From NCBI GenBank assembly GCA_025454525.1, contig JALOOG010000038.1, forward strand, positions 1 through 32,886: a DNA stretch of 32,886 bases, read 5' to 3'. Shown piece after piece: positions 24,946-32,539 of this stretch (positions within the stretch are counted from its first letter, which is position 1; every line of letters starts with the position of its first letter). The translations under genes and the position numbers were made by a program. The DNA comes from Anaerolineae bacterium. Its GTDB lineage: Bacteria; Chloroflexota; Anaerolineae; Aggregatilineales; Phototrophicaceae. Under the pieces are notes generated by a model, which was given only the letters and a program-made list of their open reading frames with translations, did no database searches and was not told the origin of the DNA.

Positions 24946-25212
24946 ATGGAATTGCTAATTGGTAAACCATCAAAATTATATTCTTGATATTGAAAAGGAA
25001 CCACAACGGGGTGATAAACAGGCGAAAGAACGGTATATTCATTGTGGCCAATTCAACAACATAGTGAGATCATTTTGCAAACTTTTGCAACTCTACTCCA
25101 ACATAAAAAGTGTGCTACCCGTGTTTATGCAGCTAAGGCGATCGAAAAATTTGATGATCCACAAGCTATAGAGTTATTGCGGGAATATCGTCAACAATAT
25201 CCCAACGATTAA
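24946..25212 (+). pseudogene. Frameshifted small HEAT-repeat-like gene
   Basis: An excellent ribosome site (AAGGAGG, five bases before ATG 24946) starts MELLIGKPSK, which soon meets stops. In the next frame the sequence continues (ILDIEKEPQRGDKQAKERYI), then returns to the first frame (IQQHSEIILQTF, VYAAKAIEKFDDPQAIELLR, ending QQYPND, stop 25210-25212). Two compensating frameshifts would restore a roughly 88-aa protein with a HEAT-like repeat. The stop overlaps the RT stop on the other strand. The frame-restored reading is my inference. Confidence 0.5.
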
Positions 25213-26390
25213 TCGGGAAGGCGATTCAATTGTTCACACAACGGACGCGCATGATCTGGGTTTGCCGCATGGATAAACGCGATCAATCCCCCCAGATAAG
25301 CACGAAAATCCGGATGACCGTCCCGATTTTGCGCTTGTAAACCCGTGGCTTGGGCCGCATGTAAAATGGCACGCACCCGCCGTCGCAATTCCCGTGGGGT
25401 ATTGGCACGATCATTCACAACGAGGCCTGTCACCATTTGCCGCGAGGATCGCCGATACACCCGCGTTTTCGCCGGATTCACCATGAACCCACAATCAGCA
25501 ATGATCCGCTCAATGCTACCACGCAAGCTTAACACTTTCGCCGCGTCATCCCCCGAAAAGGTCAGATCATCCGCGTAACGGGTATAGGTGAGATCGTGTT
25601 TTTCGGCCAAGCGACTCAAACGCTGATCTAAACGCCAAGCGACCAGATTGGCTAACATCGGACTGGTGGGCGCGCCTTGGATCAACATCCGACCGCCTAC
25701 ACTGACATGATAACGCTGATTACCTCGCTCAAACGGACGACGATCACGTTCGGTACAGAGCAAGGCCAAAATAGATCCACTGGTGAACCCATAGCCGAGT
25801 CGCATCAGCGCGGCCCGCACCCGTCGAAACGAGAGACTGGGGAAGAAATCTTTGAGGTCAAAATTGAGGACGATCGCCCGTCCAACATGCGGCGCGGCGT
25901 TGCTGTGAATATCACGCTCCCGGACAAACCCGTGCGCGTTAGGGTGAATCGGAGCGCGATCGAGGATCTCATGCAAGATCCGGCGTTGGAGCGCCTTTAG
26001 ATCGCGTTTAGGGGCAAGGATCACCCGTTTACCGCCGCTTTTTTTGCGGATCTCGAAGCGGTAATAGTGCCACGTCGCTTCCACCGGACGATCAAAACTA
26101 TACCAACGCAATTTTGCTAACGAGAGGCCCAACCATTGCGCGAGATCCGCCTCACTTTCAAACGTAGGCATCTGATAGCTTTTTAGCTGTTCGGGGTCAT
26201 CGTGCCTACGGCGATTTTGAGTCGTCCCCCACAAATCCGCGCCATAATAACGGCGATCCCGTTGACGACGCAATTCACGTTGTTGTTGACGCTCATCGCG
26301 TCGTTCTTCGAGCATGATCTCCGTGCGATTGCGCCAAGTCAGTTCCGACTCATGCCAAGTGATCCGCCAATTGTGGAGTGCGTCTGTCAT
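25209..26390 (-). CDS. Retron-type reverse transcriptase
   Basis: A 393-aa RT that should copy part of the adjacent ncRNA into msDNA. RT blocks: RKKSGGKRVILAPKRDLKAL (from 115), catalytic D178 in LNFDLKDFFPSL, GAPTSPMLANLVAWRLD (239-255), catalytic YADD (272-275), and GFMVNPAKTRVYRR. Retron hallmarks are both present: NAxxH as NAAPH (164-168) and VTG (320-322). There is no maturase or endonuclease domain, so it is not a group II intron RT. A charged Arg/Glu-rich stretch fills residues 28-50. ATG 26390 has GGGAG about ten bases upstream; a TTG at 26411 would enter the ncRNA. It lies 165 bp after the SWIM gene, with the msr-msd between. Confidence 0.93.
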   Translation of the reverse strand: MTDALHNWRITWHESELTWRNRTEIMLEERRDERQQQRELRRQRDRRYYGADLWGTTQNRRRHDDPEQLKSYQMPTFESEADLAQWLGLSLAKLRWYSFDRPVEATWHYYRFEIRKKSGGKRVILAPKRDLKALQRRILHEILDRAPIHPNAHGFVRERDIHSNAAPHVGRAIVLNFDLKDFFPSLSFRRVRAALMRLGYGFTSGSILALLCTERDRRPFERGNQRYHVSVGGRMLIQGAPTSPMLANLVAWRLDQRLSRLAEKHDLTYTRYADDLTFSGDDAAKVLSLRGSIERIIADCGFMVNPAKTRVYRRSSRQMVTGLVVNDRANTPRELRRRVRAILHAAQATGLQAQNRDGHPDFRAYLGGLIAFIHAANPDHARPLCEQLNRLPD

Positions 26391-26412
26391 CTGTGGTGAT
26401 CTCCCAAGCAAG

Positions 26413-26551
26413 TCAGATCGCCGCCCGTTACGAACTTCTCTGAAGTGGGTTCCCGCTTGTTCGAGCTGGGAACCACATGAAGTTGTGATCGAGTCTGTTT
26501 TCCGCCACGACGGAACATCGCAGCATTGCGGCTAACGGGACGGCAATCCGA
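26413..26551 (-). ncRNA. Retron msr-msd non-coding RNA
   Basis: Predicted by hand folding of the minus strand. a1 (26533-26551, core GCCGTCCCGTTA) pairs with a2 (26413-26430, core TAACGGGCGGC) over about 18 pairs with one bulged U and two G-U wobbles. G26532 follows the TTA end of a1 (TTAGC), the context of the branching G in the well-known Ec86 retron. The msr part has hairpins CGCA/TGCG (26519-26530) and TTCCG/CGGAA (26500-26515). The msd part is one long hairpin (26433-26484): AACTTC/GAAGTT, GTGG/CCAC, TTCCC/GGGAA, GCT/AGC. The order a1, branch G, msr, msd, a2, then RT is the standard retron layout. Confidence 0.85.
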
Positions 26552-26555
26552 ACAT

Positions 26556-28016
26556 TTATTCCATGATACTGACTCGATCTAAATTTGTCAAATACGGATC
26601 GGCGGCGAAGCGCGTAGCCAAAATATGCTCACATGGGCCGCGTGACATCAAATGCTCACGGAAGAAGTTACAATCACATTGGGCGAAGCGTACCCGCGAA
26701 TCGCGATCAACTGCGACCAGTGTCTCATGACCTGCGACCGATCCCAAAATGCGGATCTCATGTTTGCGCGTTTCGGACGGTGCGACGCTATGCAACGTCA
26801 CCGCGCCGCTTTGAGCCAATTGTTGACCCTGTTGGATGCGTAGATCCGGGGCCAGTAAGGTCTGCCAATCCAGTTTTTCGGCGAATAATTCACGGGAACG
26901 GTAGCGCCGTGAGACCGGATCGTACATGGCGCGCCCCTCACGACATAAACGGAATAAGGCCGCCTCACTTTGAGCAGCATTCAACAAGGTGTGCTGTTCA
27001 ACTTCGGCTGGTTTCAGCGCGTAGTGGGTGATCAAGGCATTGTAGACGCTGGCGATCGCCTCACCGTCGATCGGCGTTTGTGGGGCCAAGAGATCTAACG
27101 CGCTGGTGGATGACCAATCGTTTTTAGCCCACCCCGATAAGACCAAGGTGAATTTATAGGGACCACAGCGGCAAATATAGAAATGTGGCAGTCCGCGCCC
27201 TAATACGCCGATCGTCACCTTGTCCGCATAAGGCAAAACCCGCAATAACACCTCTAAGCGCCGCCGTCCCCAGACGCGCACTGTCCGGGCATAATCACCG
27301 GATGCCGTGTCTTTGAGGAAAAAGACCTTTTCCCAAGGTTCTAACACGACGCTGATCGCCTCGCCGGGCTTAAAGACATAACGCATCCCAGTCGGGGGTT
27401 TACGGACGCGGGTATCCATAAAATAGCGAATCACCGATAACAGATCCACCGGACGGACATGAAAGCTATACGCGGCCATGGTCAAGGCGCTTTGCACTTG
27501 CAGAAAGCCTTTGACCCATGAATCCGGAAGATCAACTTTCTGCTCAAAGTGTGAGGCCGTACCTAGATTCGTCGTGGTCTGCACCGCAAAACCGCTCCGG
27601 CCGATCGTAAAATGGGTGCGACGAGAAGATCGCATCGTCTCGATCGCGCTCCGCAAAGCAAATGTGAAATCGATGTTGGTTGTGCCGTATATCGACTCGC
27701 GTTCGATCTCGAAGGCCTCGTTAGCCGCCGATAAACGCACATAACTTGACCCGTCGGTGCTAAATGCTTCAAAAAACAACTCATCGGGATGTACTGTGAT
27801 CACCGGATCAAGCACAAAAGCACGCGGGGACTCGCGATAATCGCCGATGATCACCTCATGCGTGGCTAACATCAATTGGCGCATCAAGATCGGATCAACC
27901 ACCCGTCCACGAAACTGTACCGGTTGGCGCTGTACATTGGTCGCAAAGGCCATTGAGGACGAATTGAGATCGTTGATCACTTGCGTTTGAGTCTCATAAG
28001 CTAAGGCGACTTGCAT
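26556..28016 (-). CDS. SWIM zinc-finger protein, retron accessory component
   Basis: A 486-aa soluble protein. Near the C-terminus it carries a SWIM-type zinc site CxCx12CxH: C447, C449, C462 and H464 (AQCDCNFFREHLMSRGPCEH). SWIM motifs bind DNA or partner proteins. The rest is a large mixed domain I cannot name; a winged helix is plausible but not shown by eye. It starts inside the esterase gene (23-bp overlap) with AGGAGGAGG at good spacing before ATG 28016. Its last codons hold the ncRNA promoter. With the RT and the solenoid protein it matches what I recall as the WH-SWIM component of type XIII retrons; it probably binds the msDNA or serves in signalling. Confidence 0.85.
   Translation of the reverse strand: MQVALAYETQTQVINDLNSSSMAFATNVQRQPVQFRGRVVDPILMRQLMLATHEVIIGDYRESPRAFVLDPVITVHPDELFFEAFSTDGSSYVRLSAANEAFEIERESIYGTTNIDFTFALRSAIETMRSSRRTHFTIGRSGFAVQTTTNLGTASHFEQKVDLPDSWVKGFLQVQSALTMAAYSFHVRPVDLLSVIRYFMDTRVRKPPTGMRYVFKPGEAISVVLEPWEKVFFLKDTASGDYARTVRVWGRRRLEVLLRVLPYADKVTIGVLGRGLPHFYICRCGPYKFTLVLSGWAKNDWSSTSALDLLAPQTPIDGEAIASVYNALITHYALKPAEVEQHTLLNAAQSEAALFRLCREGRAMYDPVSRRYRSRELFAEKLDWQTLLAPDLRIQQGQQLAQSGAVTLHSVAPSETRKHEIRILGSVAGHETLVAVDRDSRVRFAQCDCNFFREHLMSRGPCEHILATRFAADPYLTNLDRVSIME
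26563..26591 (-). promoter_or_regulatory. Dedicated promoter of the retron ncRNA
   Basis: On the minus strand TTGACA (26586-26591), exactly 17 bp, TATCAT (26563-26568). RNA would start near 26556, about five bases before a1. It is embedded in the last codons of the SWIM gene (LTNLDRVSIM). Confidence 0.7.
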
Positions 28017-28917
28017 CTGATCCTCCTCCTGCTAAATGTTGACGGGCGAACACACCGATCGCTTGCATCGCTTGGCGCGTCTCTGGAAAATATGGGAAAA
28101 AGTGCCATGCGTGTAATAAGCCCGGCCAGACCTCTAATTTCACTGGGACACCGGCCGCTTGGGCGCGGTGGGCAAATTGTTCAGAGTCACTCAACAATAT
28201 TTCGGTATCCGTCACTTGGATCAAGATCGGCGGCAAACCTTTCAGATCGGCAAACAGCGGCGAAAGCAGGGGTTCACGTAGATCGTATTCGCCCGCATAA
28301 GCATCGGCATACCGCTGCAAGAGATCGGCCGTCACCAACACCTCGGACTCCGCGTTATGATCGATCGAGTCACCGCTTAGGGTGAGATCCAACCAAGGCG
28401 ATAACAAGACCGCAGCCGCCGGCATGGGATCACCCGCATCACGTAAGGCGATCAACAACGCCGCCGCTAATCCACCCCCGGCCGAGTCTCCAGCGATCAA
28501 GATCTGTTGTGGCGAAACGCCTACCGATAGAAGCCAACGGTAGATCGCCATAGCATCCACTAAGCCGTCTGGATACGGATTTTCGGGTGCAAGGCGATAA
28601 TGTGTGAACAGCGCCCGCCCGCCGATCGCTTGAGCGAAGCGAGCCGCGATCCCGTGGTGGACATGCGTCGCCCGCACACAATATCCCCCACCCGGTAAAT
28701 ACAACACCACCCGATCCGGTTCAGAGGCCGGCATATCGATCCAGTCCACCGGCACATGACCGACTTGAATCGGTTCGATCTGAATGCCACGCGGCAAGGG
28801 AATAAAGGTACGGTTGGTCTGTTCACGGATCTGTTCGATCGAATAGTCGTTATAATCCACCCCGCGCAACGAAAAACGCATCATCGCGATCACCGCACGA
28901 GTGAGTAAACTAGGCAT
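27994..28917 (-). CDS. HSL-family alpha/beta hydrolase (esterase) inside the retron operon
   Basis: A 307-aa hydrolase of the hormone-sensitive-lipase family. Nucleophile S145 is in AGDSAGGG, acid is likely D237 in VTDTEILLSDS, and base is H269 in LLHAWHFFP. The oxyanion motif is LPGGGY (74-79), where P replaces the usual H of HGGG but the glycines are kept. TLAPENPYP-like segment YRLAPENPYPDGL is typical of the family. ATG 28917 overlaps the solenoid gene by 8 bp with GGAGG six bases upstream; its 3' end overlaps the SWIM gene by 23 bp. Coupling on both sides suggests it is produced with the retron proteins. It could be a lipid-damaging effector or a passenger housekeeping esterase. Confidence 0.9.
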   Translation of the reverse strand: MPSLLTRAVIAMMRFSLRGVDYNDYSIEQIREQTNRTFIPLPRGIQIEPIQVGHVPVDWIDMPASEPDRVVLYLPGGGYCVRATHVHHGIAARFAQAIGGRALFTHYRLAPENPYPDGLVDAMAIYRWLLSVGVSPQQILIAGDSAGGGLAAALLIALRDAGDPMPAAAVLLSPWLDLTLSGDSIDHNAESEVLVTADLLQRYADAYAGEYDLREPLLSPLFADLKGLPPILIQVTDTEILLSDSEQFAHRAQAAGVPVKLEVWPGLLHAWHFFPYFPETRQAMQAIGVFARQHLAGGGSDASRLSL

Positions 28918-31900
28918 AATTGACCTCCAATTGCACATAGAGTTGAGCAATTTCATCGGGAATGGCTCGGCGGCCATAAAATTCGGCAGCCTCTTTTAAC
29001 AGGGGTAGGATCGACTCCGTGAGACTCGCATCGGCCAAGGCGGCCTGTTTGAGGACACTCAACACCTGTCGCTTGGTTGTTTTGCGGGTGCTGCTCAATA
29101 ACATCACCTTCAAGGCACGTAAATTCTCCTTGACTCGTTGCGCTGCATCAACGCCACCTTGCGTTAAAATCGTCAACGCCAACAATTGCGGATGGATGTT
29201 CAAGGACTCCAACAGACACGCAATCCCATATGGAGAGCGTGTCCAAGCTTCTAAATGGCGCGTGTGGAGGTGTTGCCAGATCGCATGTTTTTCAACATTG
29301 ATCCACCACTCCGACCATTCAAACGGGGCCAAATAACCTAAGATCGCGGCCGCATGTTGGACATAATGTTCGGGGGAGTCTTGATAGAGCTGATCGAACC
29401 AATCGATGATCAGCTGTTCATAGCCTGCCAGTTGCTTTTGAGCAGAAAGATCTGCTTTCTGCTTATACCAACGGCTAGTTGGTGGATAGGCTAGATGAAT
29501 CACGCGATTTAAGCCTAAGAGGGTGCGATACACCAAAACATCCATGAGGGTTTGATCGCCGCGTTCTAAGGCCAACTGCAAAGTACGGAGTTGGGGCAAG
29601 TCTCGTAAAAACCGCTCTAAGAACGCAGATGCAAGTGTCAGATAGCGCTCATAAAACAGATGTGCGATCGGCGGTTCAATCCCCCACCAAGAATGATCCG
29701 GTGCATGGCTGGCGAGGCTGATGAGGCGTGTTTGTACCGCTTCGATCGGTGCATTTGATTCGGCTAATTGTTTGATTTCGTGATTCCATGCCGCCTTATT
29801 TCGCCATAAAATGAGCAAACGATCATAGTTAGCGAGGGACAGATGCAAGCGTAATTCTGGATAAGCATCGACATTCTTGATCCGAAGCAGTAAATCAAGG
29901 TGGGGGCTTAAAAACGGCATCAACTCATCTTGATAATGGGCCAAAAGCTGAAAAAAGCTCACCGGAAGTGTAAAACTCCACTGATTTTGTTGCTGATCTA
30001 AAGTGGCCATTAAACGCGCATTCACATCCGATCCTGACGGTTTTTCGGCCAATAGCGTTTGGATCAACTTCTCCCAACGGCGCATCGGATTCAGACGAAA
30101 TTCGATTGCTTCAAGGAGTGAATGATCGCCACGTTTGCGCGCTAACTTCAAGAGTTTCGAGTACCCTTTTTGATGGTTGTAGCGCTCTTGACCCATGTGC
30201 ATCAGGATAAACGGCTCAAACAAAACCGGATCGCGTTGATATAACTTCACAGCAAGGTCATCTGTTATTGCGTGCCAAGCGTTGGCCCGACGCATCAAGC
30301 GTGCGTGTAAATCGGCATTATTGAGGGGACTATCGATCAAACGTTGCAGATCGGGCAGCCAAGTTTGCCAAGTGTTGGTGCGCCGATACAGCGCTTGAAA
30401 CAGATTTTCATGGCCGTCCGCTTCAGCGCGCTCTAATAACTTCATCAAAACGGGTTTCGATTGCCAGAGGTTGAGGTTTTGTGCGATAAACGCCCCAAAA
30501 AATTCGGGGCTGATCGCGTAAAGTCGTTCGGCCCAAATCTCGGCCCGTTCCGAAAATTCAGTGGGTTGACGGCGGGCGATCGCTTGTAATTCGCGCAATA
30601 AAACGGCGCGATCAAGCGGGAGATCCAATAACCGTTGTAAGCGTGTGGGATGCGTCCAGTCGATATAGCGCTCAAAAAACGGCAAGACCGCTTCCCCATA
30701 CCGATCGATAAACCGTTTCAAAATGGCGGGGTTGATTTGCGCGCTACGTGAGGGAAGGCGTGCTTCTAAGGCCGCCAAGATCTGATCGGCCGGCAGATCT
30801 TGCGTTAAGAGATGTTCCATTTCGGCGTGCCAATCCGCGGCGGTGGCCGTTTTACGGAAAATGCGATTAAACCATTCGATCACCGGGGACTCCTTCCAGG
30901 CCGCAATCAATAAGGGGTAATCGTGCCGTTCATCAAGGTACTGTTCGATAAATGGATAAAATAGAGTCGGATTGTGGCGATAGAGCGCTGCCGCATTTTG
31001 ATCGGTGATTATCGGGTAATGCTTCAAATAGATCCGCGTCGCCTGTACATCTAAGCGATTTAAGATGCGGGCTAAGGTTGAAGCGTCTGGCGCGGAGTCG
31101 ATGGCCATCCCGAGACGCAGATTCCAATCGCTGGAATTGCAAAGATGACGGGCGTAGATCGCCGCAAACACCTCATCTTCTCCGTCCTGTTCGGCGCGAT
31201 CTAACAGGTCTTGGGCAAGCGCATCCGGTTGCAAGTATTGGATAAAAAATTCTTTGAATAAGCCCGGATTTCGCTGATACCCGCGCAATGCCCAACTTTC
31301 GCGCAAGTGGATCATGCGCTCATAACCGCATTCGCGTGCGATCGTCCAGATTTCAGTGACCAACATTTCATCCGAACAGGACAAACTGAACAATGTATCA
31401 AACATGGCGCGGATAAACGCATGGGTCTTTTGTTTTAGATACGGCAAAAGATATTGGCCGAATTGTTCGATCAACGCTGTGAGTAAGGAGTCCGGTAGTT
31501 CACAGGTGAGATCATCGGGGTGGAGTCTGTTCAAGGCCACGGCAATGTTGGCGGGATGATGATCTTGTAACAACGCATTGACCCGTTTTTCCCATTCGGC
31601 GGAGCTGACAAAAGCGCGAAATGCCCGTTCTTTAAAGTTAGTGTTGGGATGATGTTGTTCGACGGTGGTGATAAATCGGTCTAAGGGAGGCGGAGGCGGC
31701 ATAAAATAACTGTAATGCTTGCTTAAGATCCCTTGAAAATACAGCTCAAAGTATGCCGGATCGATTAAATAGAGTTGGATCAACTGGTCTTCGGTGGGTT
31801 GCGCCCAATCGCCATACCGGAGCGCGAGTTTGATGGCGATCTTTTGGATGTCTCGGCTTTTTAAGAAACCGTCAAACTCACGTTTCCAACGATCTGGGGT

Positions 31901-32176
31901 GACTATTTGTTTATATAAGGCTAAAAACAGATCGTGATTCGTTTCTACCAAGGGCAAAAGGGCTTCGATCGCAGCGGTGGGTGCATTTTGCGAGAGATGC
32001 GTCAGGATCAGATCATTAAATAACTCACGATCGCGTTGATACACGGCTGGGGCCCATAACAATGCCGCTTGTCGAAATTCATCTGGAGATTGTTGTGCGA
32101 AATTTTCAAGTGCGTTTAACACTTGCAGATTGTCTCGGTTATTCAGGATGGTTTTAAGGTCTAACTGGAGTTTCAT
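28910..32176 (-). CDS. Large alpha-solenoid (ARM-like repeat) protein, retron component
   Basis: A 1088-aa, mostly helical soluble protein with no enzymatic motif visible. At least six internal repeats share LYxxxPxLFxxFI (tyrosines at about 46, 136, 300, 399, 553 and 646), each followed 50-59 residues later by a W then a helix ending LL (W97, W195, W351, W449, W606, W701). This is an ARM/HEAT-type superhelix, likely a binding scaffold for the RT-msDNA complex or a phage trigger. ATG 32176 fits the start of the first helix; a TTG at 32221 would lie before the predicted start of RNA structure. It is first in the operon and is followed by the esterase with an 8-bp overlap. Size and partners match the ARM protein of type XIII retrons, as I recall them. 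Confidence 0.85.
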   Translation of the reverse strand: MKLQLDLKTILNNRDNLQVLNALENFAQQSPDEFRQAALLWAPAVYQRDRELFNDLILTHLSQNAPTAAIEALLPLVETNHDLFLALYKQIVTPDRWKREFDGFLKSRDIQKIAIKLALRYGDWAQPTEDQLIQLYLIDPAYFELYFQGILSKHYSYFMPPPPPLDRFITTVEQHHPNTNFKERAFRAFVSSAEWEKRVNALLQDHHPANIAVALNRLHPDDLTCELPDSLLTALIEQFGQYLLPYLKQKTHAFIRAMFDTLFSLSCSDEMLVTEIWTIARECGYERMIHLRESWALRGYQRNPGLFKEFFIQYLQPDALAQDLLDRAEQDGEDEVFAAIYARHLCNSSDWNLRLGMAIDSAPDASTLARILNRLDVQATRIYLKHYPIITDQNAAALYRHNPTLFYPFIEQYLDERHDYPLLIAAWKESPVIEWFNRIFRKTATAADWHAEMEHLLTQDLPADQILAALEARLPSRSAQINPAILKRFIDRYGEAVLPFFERYIDWTHPTRLQRLLDLPLDRAVLLRELQAIARRQPTEFSERAEIWAERLYAISPEFFGAFIAQNLNLWQSKPVLMKLLERAEADGHENLFQALYRRTNTWQTWLPDLQRLIDSPLNNADLHARLMRRANAWHAITDDLAVKLYQRDPVLFEPFILMHMGQERYNHQKGYSKLLKLARKRGDHSLLEAIEFRLNPMRRWEKLIQTLLAEKPSGSDVNARLMATLDQQQNQWSFTLPVSFFQLLAHYQDELMPFLSPHLDLLLRIKNVDAYPELRLHLSLANYDRLLILWRNKAAWNHEIKQLAESNAPIEAVQTRLISLASHAPDHSWWGIEPPIAHLFYERYLTLASAFLERFLRDLPQLRTLQLALERGDQTLMDVLVYRTLLGLNRVIHLAYPPTSRWYKQKADLSAQKQLAGYEQLIIDWFDQLYQDSPEHYVQHAAAILGYLAPFEWSEWWINVEKHAIWQHLHTRHLEAWTRSPYGIACLLESLNIHPQLLALTILTQGGVDAAQRVKENLRALKVMLLSSTRKTTKRQVLSVLKQAALADASLTESILPLLKEAAEFYGRRAIPDEIAQLYVQLEVNYA

Positions 32177-32209
32177 CGGCGGCCTATCCCTGTCAACAAC
32201 GACACTTCT

Positions 32210-32238
32210 ATCATCGCACAAATTTTCGCTTTTGGCAA
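32210..32238 (-). promoter_or_regulatory. Promoter of the retron operon
   Basis: On the minus strand TTGCCA (32233-32238), 17 bp, GATGAT (32210-32215). RNA would start near 32203, giving a leader of about 27 nt before ATG 32176. Confidence 0.5.
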
Positions 32239-32321
32239 AATGGGACTTAAAAATTTACATTCTGCATGTGATCGGTGTCTAATCAATTAGAAATGAGATC
32301 ATCACTCAGGAACGGTAGGTT

Positions 32322-32372
32322 ATGAATAAGTTAACGGGAAAATTGACCTTGATTACTGAGGCCAGTAACTGA
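32322..32372 (+). pseudogene. Stub of a short-chain dehydrogenase gene
   Basis: Sixteen codons from ATG 32322, with AGGAACGGTAGG before it, read MNKLTGKLTLITEASN and then stop. This is like the N-terminus of SDR enzymes (LxGKxALITGASSG). Nothing SDR-like follows. A remnant left by deletion is the simplest reading. Confidence 0.45.
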
Positions 32373-32539
32373 CAGAAGTAATATCAGGAAAGTCTCCGTT
32401 AAAAGTTTGACACAGAATGTAGAGTCCTAAAAGTGTTTAGAAAACGATAGCTGCCAATCAGAGTCGAAAGCGTTGTGGGAAGCAATAAAATCGCACACAT
32501 TTTGAAGGAACTGGTCAAGATGGGTAGATCATCAACCGG
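32373..32539. other. Non-coding spacer with decayed sequence
   Basis: No intact ORF. It lies between the SDR stub and the kinase remnant and is probably deleted or mutated remains of the same genes. Confidence 0.4.

Noticed and set aside
24959-25171. 70-codon plus-strand ORF from a TTG as an intact gene
   Set aside because: The start is poor and the better ribosome site is at 24946 in another frame; the protein-like signal switches frames, so a pseudogene fits better.
25209-26390. Group II intron or diversity-generating retroelement RT
   Set aside because: There is no maturase or HNH domain, no intron RNA domains and no template/variable repeat pair seen; the NAxxH and VTG motifs and the msr-msd fit a retron.
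26391-26411. TTG start of the RT seven codons upstream
   Set aside because: It would reach to the edge of the a2 arm of the ncRNA and has no suitable ribosome site; ATG 26390 is well placed.
28439-28826. Additional minus-strand ORFs within the esterase gene
   Set aside because: They are shadows in other frames, with Arg/Ser-rich translations and no ribosome sites.
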